From: Oryza sativa Japonica Group
Taxonomy: Eukaryota > Streptophyta > Magnoliopsida > Poales > Poaceae
DNA: 64,000 nt
Assembly: GCF_034140825.1 (NCBI RefSeq)
Contig: NC_089036.1
Location: forward strand, 27,541,001 to 27,605,000
Direction: 5' to 3'
This document shows, piece after piece, positions 1 through 11,290 of this stretch. Made by a program: the position numbers and the translations under genes. Under the pieces are notes generated by a model. That model was not told the DNA's origin and did not search any database. It saw nothing but the letters and a program-made list of their open reading frames with translations. Every line of letters begins with the position of its first letter. Within the stretch, counting starts at the first letter, position 1.

Positions 1-116
1 CCAATAAGACATGCATTTATTTTTATCTGTTGCAAAGCCACCTGCATTTAGCTAGTACCCCCCCCCCAACTGTTTCAAAATATAAGGCTTATTTTGAGGG
101 CACAAAGATTAAGAAT

Positions 117-512
117 TGTTAGAATAGGTGTCGAATATACTAGTCCTATTTGGTTACGGTTGGACTTGGAGTTGTAATAGGTGTTAGGGGTAGAGTTAGA
201 GTCGGACTCTGTAACCTGTCATCTCTCTTAAATAGAGAGGGGGCACCACAATGTAATCATGGCGACTACAATGTAGCGTAGACACGCAGGGAGATGATGG
301 CGGCATGGCCATGGACTCGTAGCGGCTAGGAGCTATATTGGTTGGGGAGGAGCGCCCATAATCAGAGCCCCGGGGATGTAGGCTTCGGCTGAACCTCGTT
401 AACAAATATCGTGTGTTCCTGTGTCGTCATCTGGCATGTCTTGGGTGATTAATGATTGAAGCGATCGAGAAGGTTAGTCGTCGTTCCGCTATATCGGCTA
501 ACTTTTATAACA
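117..512 (+). repeat. Left LTR of the Copia-type element
   Basis: Direct repeat matching 3011-3407 at about 97% by eye. It begins TG and ends CA, as LTRs do. A TATA-like TTAAATAG near 228-235 may be its promoter. Confidence 0.9.
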
Positions 513-514
513 AG

Positions 515-526
515 TGGTATCAGAGC
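515..526 (+). other. Primer-binding site (tRNA-iMet type)
   Basis: TGGTATCAGAGC lies two bases after the left LTR. It is the standard plant Copia primer site, complementary to the 3' end of initiator-methionine tRNA. Confidence 0.85.
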
Positions 527-1545
527 AGAAGGTTTCAACATTGGATCAAGAAGACATGTGGAGGAGGAAACACGAGGTGGGGGTCGCGCATCGACAGGAG
601 ATCGTCAGCCGTGGCGATGAGATCGATGGCGACAACGAGGACGTTGCGGAGGTGACAACCTCGCTCGCGATCAGACCGGCGATGGCGGAACTTGACCGGA
701 AGACGGGGCCGAGCGTGGCCGAAGGCGACCGGAGAGATCGGAGGGGTAGCGCCATGGACGGCGCGCCCGACGCACGCGGCGAACGCGGCAGGGAGGCCAG
801 TGACGGAAGGGCGAAGCCGGCGAGCGTGGCACGGCGCGGCGGACGTGCAAGGCCGATGACGACGGGATCGTGGACGGAAAACATGAGGGCTGCGACTGCG
901 GTGCGTGCAGAGGCACGAACGACACGTATGTGTACGTGTCACATGCATACAGTACGCGTACAGATGGTGGCCAAGAGCAAGAGATATGCACGAGTTGTTG
1001 CAAGCATGCAGGATATTAATTCCATGCATGGATTAATTAGTTGCATCTTAATGCATGAGTGCATACGATTTCAATTGGATTTGTGTGGGACACGTACAAG
1101 CTGCGTGCATGCATGGGCATGCAGAACAGACGACGTGGATTGCTGCCGTGAGAGAAGATGTGAGGAGAAGTCAAACATCAAAGGCCTAATTCCGTGTGGG
1201 AGCTGGTCAGGAGACCGTTTCTGATAAGGCACGAAATTATGTCATCGACGCGGACTCGGCTTGACGTGTCCATCCGGACTCGAAGTCGATCTGGACTCGG
1301 TATCCCGGTGGCTGATGCTATTTAAGGAGCGGTCAGGACGTGAACCTATGGCAGAAAAGGCGACGGGCAATTGATCGAGACACTCGTAAGCTTACCACGG
1401 AAGGCACAAATCTGGGCTCAAGGCAAGATCGTACAGCAGGCGTACAGGTGTGTGCAAACCGGACAGAACCAAAAGCAGGACGGAGAAAAACCGTGAAGCA
1501 GATTAGTTGGATCGGTGCGGCGGCGGACAGGTGGTTTGCTGTTGA
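527..1545 (+). other. Long leader of the Copia-type element
   Basis: About 1 kb between primer site and gag-like region. The part at ~560-900 is much more GC-rich than the rest of the element and is open in several frames, but none of those reading frames resembles a known protein. It may be a captured host segment; no donor was recognised. Confidence 0.5.
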
Positions 1546-2916
1546 ATGTCTGAGATCGGATCACAAGACGGGATTGTGAAGACGAATACGGACGGTTCTG
1601 AGAAGGGCGAGTATTCTGGTGGCGACAGACCAGTCAGGTCGCGGGTTGGCAAGATGGCGCCGACAGGTATGAAATTTGATTTGGTGAAGTTTGACGGCTC
1701 TGGAAATTTTGGCTTGTGGCAAACTAGGGTCAAAGATTTGTTAGCTCAACAAGGTGCTTCAAAGGCTTTGAAGGGTGTCAAACCGGCCAAGATGGAGGAT
1801 GACGATTGGGAGGAGATGCAGTTGCAGGTGGCTGCGACAATAAGGCTATGTCTTTCAGATCAGGTCATGTACCATGTGATGGAGGAGACCTCACCAAAGA
1901 TAATTTGGGAAAAGTTGGAAGCTCAGTTTATGTCCAAGACTCTGACAATAAACTGTATCTGAAGCAGAAGTTGTATGGGCTAAAGATGCAGGAAGGGGTG
2001 GATCTGACAGCACATGTGAACGTTTTCAATCAACTAGTCACAGATCTTGTGAAGATGGATGTGGAAGTTGACGATGAAGACAAGGCCATAGTTCTTTTGT
2101 GTTCGTTACCTGAATCGTATGAGCATGTGGTGACTACTTTGACGTACGGCAAGGAGACCATCAAAACTAAAGATCACTTCTGCGTTGTTGGCTCGTGATC
2201 AGATGAGAAAGAACAAAGAGGGTGAAACATCTCAAGCGGAGGGTTTGCTAGTCAAAGAAGATCATGCTGGGCATAAGGTAAAGAAGAACAAAAAGAAGAA
2301 GGTGGTGCAGTGCTTCAGATGTGATGAGTGGGGGCATATAAGCAAGAAGTGCCCAATACTGAAGGGAAAAGCTAAGGCTAATGCAGCGACTTCTTCAAAT
2401 GACTCAGATAGCGATGGTTGTGATCTTCTCAAAATGTCAAGTGCACAGTCTAAGGATGCAGAAGCGTGGATATTAGATTCAGCTAGCTCGTTTCACGTGA
2501 CGCCAAGGAAGGAGTGGTTCTTTTCATACAAGTCTAGTGAGTTTGGTTTTGTCTACTTAGGCGATGACACAAGTTATCCAGCCGTGGGAGTAGGTGAAGT
2601 CAAAATCAAGCTAGAAGATGGAGGTGAACATGTTCTTCAGGGTGTCAGGCATGTACCAGGGCTAAAGAGGAATCTGATTTCGCTTGGAACCTTGCATGAA
2701 GAAGGGTTAATATTTCGCGGTAATCGGAATAAGAAGACCATGGAGATCATGAAGGGCAAGACGACTGTGATGACTGGAGAGAAGGTGGAGTCGCAACTTT
2801 ACAAGCTGCGAGGGTGCACTATTGCAGGTGGAGTCCAGGAGGAAGCGGTTGCTGGGATAGCAATTGCTTTTGGTGGCGGCGGGTCTGGCGCAGACTCGTC
2901 GGGCGGCTTGCGGTGA
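1546..2916 (+). other. gag/protease-like remnant of the Copia-type element
   Basis: Fossil coding region. The first part resembles the Copia gag/UBN2 family (KFDGSGNFGLWQ near 1687-1722). A CX2CX4HX4C zinc knuckle lies at 2311-2352 (CFRCDEWGHISKKC). A protease-like stretch follows at about 2467-2600 (AWILDSASSFHVT, in the position of the DSG/DSA active site). It is not an intact gene, and the remaining Copia pol domains are absent. Confidence 0.75.
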
Positions 2917-3010
2917 AGCTGCGAAGAAGACAACCCAAGTCTAGAGGATAGGTGGATCGGCATGGTGATTCTACTACTTCTAGGTGGCTTATATTCGCCA
3001 AGGTGGAGTT

Positions 3011-3407
3011 TGTTAGAATAGGTGTCGAATATACTAGTCCTATTTGGTTACAGTTGGACTTGGAGTTGTAATAGGTGTTAGGGGTAGAGTTAGAGTCGGA
3101 CTCTGTAACCTGTCATCTCTCTTAAATAGAGAGGGGGGCACGACAATGTAATCATGGCGACTACAATGTAGCGTAGACACGCAGGGAGATGATGGCGGCT
3201 TGGCCATGGACTCGTAGCGGCTAGGAGCTATATTGGTTGGGGAGGAGCACCCATAATCAGAGCCCCGGGGATGTAGGCTTCGGCTGAACCTCGTTAACAA
3301 ATATCGTGTGTTCCTGAGTCGTCATCTGACATGTCTTGGGTGATCAATGATTGAAGCGATCGAGAAGGTTAGTCGTCGTTACTCTATATCAGCTAACTTT
3401 TATAACA
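3011..3407 (+). repeat. Right LTR of the Copia-type element
   Basis: Second copy of the LTR, preceded by the purine-rich AGGTGGAG. It has the same TG...CA ends as the left copy. Confidence 0.9.
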
Positions 3408-3868
3408 ATAATTGTACAGAACCAAGAGAAAGAGCAGTTAAATTGACCATCCTACCATACTTAAATACCTTAGAAATAGCTAAATAGATGGTTAGTGAGA
3501 TGCTTCTTATAAATGCAGGAGAGACACTAGTAATAATTATGGACATATAAGGAATATAGTTAATAAATTTGCATGGAGCCCATATATCTTGCAAAAGTTT
3601 GAAAAACTATACGCCTAACAGAAACAAACGATGGAGTGTATGCAAAAAAAAAAAAGATCTGATATGTGAAAATGGTACTAGTAGATTTGTTATGGAAAAT
3701 ACCTTCACGTAGTTAGATTTTAATTTTTTTTTATAAATGTATTGTTAGAAAAGGATTTTTTTTTATGAATGTGTTGTTAGAAAAGGAATGATCACACATG
3801 TTCAACAAGTAAAAAAAGAACAGGAGTGGTATTAACAGAAGATAACAACTGGTGGCATAAATTTATAC
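3408..3868. other. Presumed MAPKKK intron sequence
   Basis: AT-rich DNA between the right LTR and the last kinase exon seen. A minus-strand reading frame at 3400-3594 is hydrophobic but matches nothing I recognise. Two near-identical tracts (about 3729-3788, each with GTTAGAAAAGGA) form a small direct repeat. I looked for the next kinase exon here and in 1-116 and did not find it. Confidence 0.5.
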
Positions 3869-5900
3869 CATTTCAGATCCATAGTATCGTACAATATTTG
3901 GATGTTGCAGACGATTCAGAAGTAATATTTCCTGGTAAATAAAGAATAATATAAGAGCAGAGAAGATAGCGTAAAGAAAAGGACAGTAAACGTGGAGAAA
4001 AATGTCATACCTGACACAACTGCTTTGCACTTTCTTTTGATTTAGGATCGTCTGAGAAAAGGGTGACCTCCTTCATTGCACACATTTCACCTTTATCACT
4101 GATACAAATGACAGAGAATTATATTATATCAAATTTGAAGAGAAACAAAGGATGATCAGTCCTAATAAAATAGTCAGTGGCACACTACTCAAAGGATATA
4201 TAGAGTGCTTGTTACAAACAACATTGTGACAAGACCACTTCAATAATTACACTCTCAAAGAATAATGATGTCTTAGGCTTTGAAGGTGAAATATTTCTGA
4301 ATGAGACTCTGTTTAAAACATGCCAGTTTACTAATCACTAAACCATGATATTTATTACGATTCAGGATGTAGTATGAGAAATAAGTATATGGGAGAGATT
4401 ACAAGAGCTGAATGAGTTAGTACCATTGTAGGATTTATTAATGATGAAAACCATATTGTGCTTTGCATCGAAATTAAAAATGAACATCAACCAATTCCGA
4501 GCATCGAAAGGGCATACCTGTTAAAGCCAATGTATACATGGCCAAATGTCCCACGGCCGACAAGCTTTCCCTTCTTCCACCGTGATCCAGGACTAGTTGG
4601 ATTTTCTACTCTACCAGGACTATGTGAGATAGGACTAGTTGGGGTGGAATTGTTTGGCAAAAAGGTGGAATTGTTACATATGCTTAGTGGTGGAAGGGGC
4701 AATCTGTGGGTTTGCTTCCTCTTCCCTTCATCAAGTCGCCTTGTTGGAGATTCAGGTGCCATCCCACCAGCCCTTGGATGCAATGGAGAGACACTTCCAC
4801 TATGTACCCTTGAACTTGGACCAGGGCTTGTCATTCTTGGGCTGGGAATTGGTGAACACTCTGGACTACCTCGGCTAGGTTGCCAAAAGAGCTGGGCTAG
4901 CATATCACCTCCCACTGAATTATGCCCAGATGTTTGCCCTGAACCAGGACTGGAGCACTGAGCAGACCCAACAAAAGTTACATCTGTATGAGGCTTAACT
5001 GCCCAAAATGCTGAACTTGGAATCTGATCAGGGCATAATATTCTTGGGCTTCGAGAAGGGCTTGACATCACACTATTGGGAGCACTGTCCAGAACAACCT
5101 TTCGTGAATTTTGTAAATTTGACTGGTAACTGTCAGCAACAACAGTACCTCTGGGACTTGTAGATAGAATTTGATTACTCAAGAAAGCATTGGTTGGCAT
5201 CGTCACTTCCTTAGTGCCCTTTCTGGTGATGGCACTAGAACACTCCTTATGCACAACACTTCACAAACAGAGCAATCAATATCCATAAGAATATTTTTTA
5301 AAAAAAGTACACAAACAAAAATGTGTTTGGATAAATCATGGATTAAGAAGGATACCTTGAATTACCGGTTGTAGCAACTTTAGCCACATTGTCGGTGTCA
5401 TTTGCCACAGGTCCCTGAAGTCGCAAATCTCCAGGATCATCGCTATCTATAGAACCATGGCTGGAGATAGAAGCAGTTGATAATTCTGCAACAGGTTCGG
5501 TAGTTTCAGGTCTTTCTTTAACCCAATTTGTGGTAGGGAGCGGTAGTTGTTGTCCTTTGCCACGCTTTTCCAAAACGACCTTTGATTCGGTAATATCAGA
5601 AGCAGTACGTGCCACCATAGCACGGGATCTAGGAAGGGGAAGTGGTTGTGCATGTGCTCTGGCTGCAGCAAAGCTTTGACAACGAGAAACCTCTTTTGAA
5701 GGGGATGCAGAGCGTGATTGGGCAGTAGACCAGCAACCTTTCTCAGCAGTTGGATCTTTACTATGTCTACGATTCCCCCGTGATTTTGTTCTCCCCTTTT
5801 GCTCATTTGGACTTAATAACCGATGAAATGTGTCAATGAGGTTTTCTTTGGCAGTCTTCTTTACTTCTTTTGATGAAGACTTCCCCCACCATGGTGGCAT
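3869..5900 (-). CDS. YODA-like MAPKKK, N-terminal part (3' end outside window)
   Basis: MAP kinase kinase kinase of the MEKK/YODA group, which acts at the top of MAPK cascades controlling stomatal and embryonic patterning in Arabidopsis. Exons read on the minus strand: 5900-5356, 5258-4518, 4098-4011, 3931-3869. All have GT-AG borders and keep one frame for 1437 nt (479 codons). The protein starts MPPWWGKSSSKEVKKTAKEN, the hallmark YODA N-terminus, then has a Ser/Pro-rich regulatory region. The kinase domain begins with the glycine loop GRGTFGHVY (416-424), followed by the beta-3 lysine in CAMKEV (K438) and the alpha-C glutamate in QEILLL (E459). Translation stops being traceable at HPNIVRYYGSEM. 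The HRD, DFG and later exons must lie left of the window, beyond the Copia insertion, or be lost. The upstream in-frame GTG near 5966 is not needed. Confidence 0.9.
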
Positions 5901-6305
5901 ATTGAATATGAAACAAGTTGGACAGGATTTCACTGAGCTAATCACACATTGAAATTTTGAAATCACGCAGGTATCCTTAGTTTCTGTAGTGACAAAAAAA
6001 AGTCCTCAACTCACTGGAATGCTGTATTATGGAGATTCCCAGTTAGTGCTTGCTCATGCTACTTTGATTTCTGTTTAATGCCTTCACCACAAAGGCTGAA
6101 AGTTAACAAATAACAATAATGAGGACCAAGTCACTAACAGCGTGCATCATTACAGTTCCACACAACTGCAAAAGAGTTGAGTTTAATGGAGAAGTACATG
6201 ACCATTGAGAGTATAAAGGCAAACTGTGTGCTGTTTGTTAAATTTAATTAAATTTAATAATACCTGGAAGTTGGAGGTAGAAGTAGCAATTACTAGAACG
6301 CTTAC

Positions 6306-7350
6306 CTTTGGGGTTCATCTTAAAACCACAATGAACAAAATCACATGTCAAGCTTTCAAGCTTGCTACATCACTATCACCTACTGTGAGCAAATAACTAC
6401 AGTGCCACCCATTGCTCTAAAATGAAATGCCAAGGAGATAAAGTACTTATTCTGTCACTAATTGCCCCGTGCATCATTTAAGTCAGAGATAACTCCTATA
6501 CCACTGAAAGTTTCACCTATCTCTGTTTTGCCGATTGCCACTAAATAGGCTGTCTCTGCCATCACAAAACATTTGTCAACCTTTCATGCCATTTCTGTCC
6601 AAGTGTTATCAGCCTCCTGTCGAGCTAGCAGCAATATGGCATAATTGCGCTCTTCTACCTCCTCCTTAATCCCACCAGTGCCTCCAACCTCCGGCAAATT
6701 CCCTTCTTAACAAGCAGAGTGGCATGTACCGATGTGATGGCTACACTCTCCAAGTCGGTGATCCTACTATACTCGGAGCCGAACCAGTTCTAGCTAACTG
6801 ATCCCGGTACCAAACTGTCACAGCCCCTTGGCTCCATACCTACATTTCTCCGCGAAACCAACAACCAAAGCACAGTTCTACACTCCAGGGGGCGGATCTA
6901 ACGTGGGATATCGGGGTTGAGCTGAACCCCCACAAATTTGTTAGGACACAAAACTGTTATTAGTACCGCACCACGAACGCAACAAACAAATCAAATCGGG
7001 ACGAGGTGGGACGGCTAGGTGACAGGGAAACAAATCAATCAAGTCCGAATCGACTCCCAATCTTACCCACACCAGCACATGGAAGAGGAAGAGAGAGGAG
7101 GGCTACGAAACTAGAAGGAATACCTTCAATTCGATACTTCGATTCGAACCGAGATGCTCGCCGGCCGGCCGCACAGGGGAGAATACTAGTGCGGTAGGGG
7201 GTCGGGGAAGGGGAGCAGCAGCCCGTCCGCACTGCGCCTCCGGCCCTGCTCGCCGGCCGCGCGCGCGACGGAGGCGAGTCGGTGTCGCGGAGGAGGAGAA
7301 CGCTGGCCGAGCCTCCGCCCGTGCGTCCGCCGGAAACGGTTTTTTTTTTT
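6306..7350 (-). promoter_or_regulatory. Probable 5' leader exons and promoter of the MAPKKK
   Basis: Two good minus-strand splice donors lie upstream of the coding start: CCAAAG|GTAAGC at 6306/6305 and TTGAAG|GTATTC at 7124/7123. The GC- and CT-rich block at 7124-7340 looks like a first non-coding exon. The segment at ~6889-6945 (GGGGTTGAGCTGAACCCCC) is a dispersed-repeat fragment also seen at ~30680-30700. Exact exon ends are uncertain. Confidence 0.45.
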
Positions 7351-8944
7351 CAGACGAACAGATAAGATGAGCAGAGGAGAGGAACGGAGAGAGACGGTGG
7401 AGAGGAAAATCGTCAGGCGAAATGCGACTAAATTGTGCACAGGCGCACCATTGCCTCCTCCAGCACTCTTTCCAGAAAAAAAAAAAAACAAAAACAAAAA
7501 CGTTCGGGGAAACGAGTTCGTCCGTGACACCCCGACGAACCGACACTCTGCGTGGAGACGGTGTGGCCCGCTGCTCTGTCCATATACATGCACCAGCGGA
7601 GTAACTGCGATGTGCTAGCACCAGCGCGATAGATGAGACGTGTATGGTTGCTGCCCCGAAATGCTCAAGTTGCATCAGCAAAACTGATTGTTGAACGGAA
7701 TTGGCCATGCCCTCGTGTTTCCTGCGCCCGTTTCGCACAAGAAAACAGCCACTGGTATTGGTGTGTGTCGAGAATTTCGTTTACAAGTATCCCGTATTCA
7801 CGACTGATTAGTTGTTTGCTTGACTCGGTTAGTTTGGTTAGGTAAGGTGCTTGCAGGATGTACTACATGGAAGAGGACTCTGACTGTGAACTGGAGGCTG
7901 GACCGCTGGATCTGACCTCATTGCTGCAACGCAAGACTGTTATTGTCTCAGGACATCTAGGTGAAACTGACACGCCTGCAGTGTGGTATACTTCTTTTTT
8001 TTTTTAATGAGATGTCAAAGTCCACGAAAAAGCCATATATCCTTGCCGAAAAGAAGGTAGGCGTGGTTAGATTATGTAGTTGCATCAACCAAAACCAAAC
8101 GTGACAGCCAACATGTAGTCTAAACCAGTTGCCCCAACATCATCATCAATCGTTTTCTCAGATCCTCTCTTCAGAAGGCAACACGAGCAACTGAACACAA
8201 ACACATATCGCTGTCGCCTATTGCACATTAACCCCTGTGACAAGTGCATGCTCTCTGCACATCGTCGTTACGCGCCTGAAATTCTCCGCAGTCCGATCCC
8301 TCACTGGATCTAATTGCGCAACAGAACGCTATCAAGGCGACGATGCGCACGGACGAAAACGGCATCATGCCAACCTCAGAGTTTCTGCTTTTCGCAATGG
8401 AAATCTAGCAAAACGATTGTGCCTTACATGCGGAAAACTGAGGAACTTCTCGTGAAGAAGTAGGCAACCTTAAGTACACGTTTACTACTACTTATAGATC
8501 TATTTGACAAATTAATTAGCAAGTCGCTAATAGAATCACATAGTGATAGATCGAGGCTTGGAAAAGAAGAAAATGTCTCTTAAGAATAGAATAAAATAAA
8601 TATAATAGTTGGCTGGTCACCAACACAAACTAACTCGAACAAATACTATCAAAGTACTCTGCATCTTAGCTACATCACAAATTATTGCTCTTTCTTTAGT
8701 TCTCTTTTTTGCTTCTCCGCTTCTGCTCTCTCAGATCCAAATCCAAGTAGATCTCGTCTTTGCAAAAAAAAAAAAATCCAAGTTTCTCTGATCCGGATGG
8801 TAAATTCAGAGAAGAAGCGGCTTAAATGTTCCCACCAAACCCATTTAATTTACTTACTGTCTCGTACTCTCTCTTTATCTACACATTGAATGTTCCATGC
8901 CTCCATCAGCACGAATCTTGGCGCGAGCGGGGCCCTCGGATCTT
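7351..8944. other. Spacer between MAPKKK 5' end and CYP86A 3' end
   Basis: No convincing gene. It contains short poly-A tracts (7480-7500, 7997-8006, 8764-8776). The rightmost few hundred bases should include the 3' UTR of the minus-strand CYP86A gene; AATAAAATAAATA-type signals read poorly on that strand, so the end is unassigned. Confidence 0.5.
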
Positions 8945-10543
8945 CTACGCGCATGGTGCGGTGGCCCTCACGTCCGCGCCGCGGAGCTCGTCGGCGACGG
9001 GCGCGAGGTCGCGTGGACGTACCTCCATTCGGAGCCCGTTCTTCATGAAGAGCGTGAGGGACATCTTCTGCTCGACTCGGTGTCCCTGCGCGACGGCGAG
9101 GCGGTGGCGGAGGAGCACGCTCCCGGCGATGTTCTTCATCTGCAGGTAGGCGAGGTCCTTGCCGAGGCAAATCCTCGGCCCGGCGTTGAACGCGACGAAC
9201 TTGTACGAGTCGTGCGGCTCGAACTTGGAGCCGTCGGCCGACAGCCACCGCTCCGGCCTGAACTCGAGGCAGTCCTCCCCCCACACCGTCTTCATGCGCC
9301 CCGCCGAGTATATGGAGTACGTGACCGACGAGCCGGCCGGCACGAACGTGCCGTCCGGGAGGTAGTCGTCGGCGACGACGTGCTTGGAGTCCTCTGGGAC
9401 GGAGGGGTACAAGCGGAGTGTCTCCGAGAGCGCCGCCTTGAGGTAGACCAGACTGTCGAGCTCCTCGAAGGTGAAGGGCGCCGCCAGCCACAATGCCGGG
9501 TCATGGGCGCCCCGGGACGCCGCGAGCACGGCGCAGAGCTCGTGCACGACCTTGCGCTCCACGGCGGGGTGGGTGGACACGAGCCAGAAGAACCAGGAGA
9601 GCGCCACGGAGGATGTGTCGCGGCCCGCGAGGATGAAGTTGAGCGCCACGTGCTGCAGCGACTCGTCCGAGTAGGAGCCCTTCCGCATGAACCGGGACAG
9701 CAGGTCGTCATGCATCGCCACGGTGTCGCACTTGCCGTTGCCCGCGAGCTCGAGCTTGCGCGCCTTGATGACGGCGGCGAGGTACTGGTCGACGTGCGCG
9801 ACGCTGCTGGCCAGCGTGGTCTCCATGCCGAGGCCCAGCCACTTCTTGCAGCGCCACAGGTACTCCGGGAAGATGAACCGGTTGAGCGTGGCCTCGGTCG
9901 CGCGGTCGAACGCGGAGGCGAAGGCGTTCTCCGGCAAGCCCTTGGCGAGCGTCTCGGGGTCCTTGCCGAACGCCAGGCCGCAGATGTTGTCGAAGGTGAG
10001 GCGGAGGAGGAGGTCCTGCAGGTCGACGTGCGCCTTGCCGGCGGCCGCGTCGTCCAGGATGGGCAGCAGCCGGTGGTGGATGGACCGCGAGACCCACCTG
10101 GACATTGCCGTCCGCAGCGTGCGCGTGGTGAACTCGAGCGCCGCCGTCTTCCGCTGCGCGACCCACGTCTCGCCGTCGGAGTTGAAGATGCCGTCGCCGA
10201 GCAGGTCGCGGAAGACGGCGTGCCAGAAGGGGCCCTTGGGGTAGTTGTCGAACCGCGACTTGAGGACGTGCTCCAGGTTGCGCGGGTCGCAGGTGACGGT
10301 GACCAGCCCGCCGCGGCGCGCCACCCCGGGCACCGCGAAGATGCACGTCTGGTACGTGCCGCCGGCGCGGCGCAGGTTGGCGGCGATCCACTCGTGCATG
10401 TTCTCGGCGTGCTGCACCAGCCCAGGCAGGCTGCCGACCACCGGCCACACACGCGGCCCGCTCAGCCCCCGGGACATCCGCCAGAACCACGTCATGTACG
10501 CCGCCGCCACCGCCACCACCACCGCCCACGTCCCCACCTCCAT
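8945..10543 (-). CDS. CYP86A: Cytochrome P450, CYP86A family fatty-acid omega-hydroxylase
   Basis: Intronless gene for 532 residues, the usual CYP86A length. CYP86A enzymes are ER-anchored monooxygenases that omega-hydroxylate C12-C18 fatty acids for cutin, suberin and wax precursors. Seen in order: N-terminal anchor (about 5-22), Pro-rich hinge [13 protein letters not shown] (29-41), I-helix oxygen-binding AGRDTSS (306-312), K-helix ETLR (374-377), FRPERW (428-433) and heme loop [10 protein letters not shown] (452-461, Cys459 as iron ligand). No key residue is missing. GC is very high, as in other grass single-exon genes. The start is the only ATG placing the membrane anchor at the N-terminus. 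The long plus-strand frame over the same region is an antisense shadow. Confidence 0.95.
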   Translation of the reverse strand: MEVGTWAVVVAVAAAYMTWFWRMSRGLSGPRVWPVVGSLPGLVQHAENMHEWIAANLRRAGGTYQTCIFAVPGVARRGGLVTVTCDPRNLEHVLKSRFDNYPKGPFWHAVFRDLLGDGIFNSDGETWVAQRKTAALEFTTRTLRTAMSRWVSRSIHHRLLPILDDAAAGKAHVDLQDLLLRLTFDNICGLAFGKDPETLAKGLPENAFASAFDRATEATLNRFIFPEYLWRCKKWLGLGMETTLASSVAHVDQYLAAVIKARKLELAGNGKCDTVAMHDDLLSRFMRKGSYSDESLQHVALNFILAGRDTSSVALSWFFWLVSTHPAVERKVVHELCAVLAASRGAHDPALWLAAPFTFEELDSLVYLKAALSETLRLYPSVPEDSKHVVADDYLPDGTFVPAGSSVTYSIYSAGRMKTVWGEDCLEFRPERWLSADGSKFEPHDSYKFVAFNAGPRICLGKDLAYLQMKNIAGSVLLRHRLAVAQGHRVEQKMSLTLFMKNGLRMEVRPRDLAPVADELRGADVRATAPCA

Positions 10544-10701
10544 TTTCCTCTGGCAACAAACTCTGTAATGTACGTACAGCTGCTAGCTAGGGCTGTATGG
10601 ATCCGATGAGAATGCCCGGTGATGGCTAGCTACACTGCGCTAAGTGACTCCACATGGAGCAAGCAATGAGGATGGCAGAGTGCAGCAGGGAGAGACCGAG
10701 G

Positions 10702-10710
10702 TTTTTATAG
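10702..10710 (-). promoter_or_regulatory. TATA box of the CYP86A gene
   Basis: CTATAAAAAC on the minus strand, about 160 bp upstream of the start codon, which predicts a leader of about 130 nt. Confidence 0.65.
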
Positions 10711-10806
10711 AACTGGTCGGAGCACAGTCGAGATGGATGCCAATTTATTGCAGGTCGCGCACCGGTCCTGCTACGCTGCTACTCCTAGCTGCTACCACCA
10801 AGCGCG

Positions 10807-10808
<2 letters not shown>

Positions 10809-10862
<54 letters not shown>
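10809..10862. repeat. (CT)27 microsatellite
   Basis: Uninterrupted CT dinucleotide run about 100 bp upstream of the CYP86A TATA box (GA on the gene's sense strand). GA/CT tracts can act as GAGA-type promoter elements; a role here is inference. Confidence 0.95.
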
Positions 10863-10866
<4 letters not shown>

Positions 10867-10966
10867 GTACCAGTGTACATGAACGATGCAGCAGCAGGAC
10901 GCAAGTCACGCAACAACTCCGATCCTACGTACACACATGCATGTACGCTACACTCGCATATACTAA

Positions 10967-11290
10967 GGCCGTGCTTAGTTGTCTTGGCAAAAAAAAAAAT
11001 TGACGCATACCAATACACATTTAAAATATTAAATGTAAACCAATAACAAAACAAATTACAGATTCCGCCTGTAAACTACGAGACAAATTTATTAAGTCTA
11101 ATTAATCCGTCATTAGTAAATGTTTACTGTAGCACTACATTGTCAAATCATGGTGTAATTAGGATTAAAAGATTCGTCTCGCAATTTACATGCAAACTGT
11201 GTAATTGGTTTTTTCATCTATATTTAATGCTCTATGCATGTGTCTAAATATTTGATGTGATGGAAAAGTTGAAAGTTTGAAGGGAACACT
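10967..11290. mobile_element. Tourist/PIF-like MITE
   Basis: Starts GGCCGTGCTTAGTTG and has the near-palindromic body common in rice (inverted blocks with CTAATTAATCCGTC, GTTTACTGTAGCA and ATTCGTCTCGCAATTTAC). The right end appears cut at GAAGGGAAC. No coding capacity. Confidence 0.75.

Larger units (their letters stand above)
117..3407 (+). mobile_element. Non-autonomous Copia-type LTR retrotransposon (fossil)
   Basis: Two near-identical ~396-bp direct repeats starting TGTTAGAATAGG and ending TATAACA flank a 2.5-kb interior. A tRNA-iMet-type primer site (TGGTATCAGAGC) follows the left repeat and a purine-rich stretch precedes the right one. The flanks AGAAT and ATAAT look like a 5-bp target duplication with one difference. 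The interior holds a Copia/UBN2 gag-like region, a zinc knuckle and an aspartic-protease-like stretch, but I see no integrase, reverse transcriptase or RNase H, so it needed help in trans. Coding is broken, by about two breaks. A hand count gives about 12 differences between the LTRs (~3%), roughly one million years at the usual grass rate. It lies antisense to the neighbouring MAPKKK gene. Confidence 0.9.

Noticed and set aside
3400-3594. Hydrophobic minus-strand frame beside the right LTR, considered as a further kinase exon or transporter fragment
   Set aside because: No kinase motif and no family recognised; it lacks splice borders in a compatible frame.
8897-10609. 570-codon plus-strand frame across the CYP86A gene
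   Set aside because: Antisense shadow of a very GC-rich coding region; Arg/Glu/Val-rich with no family resemblance, while the minus strand shows every P450 motif.
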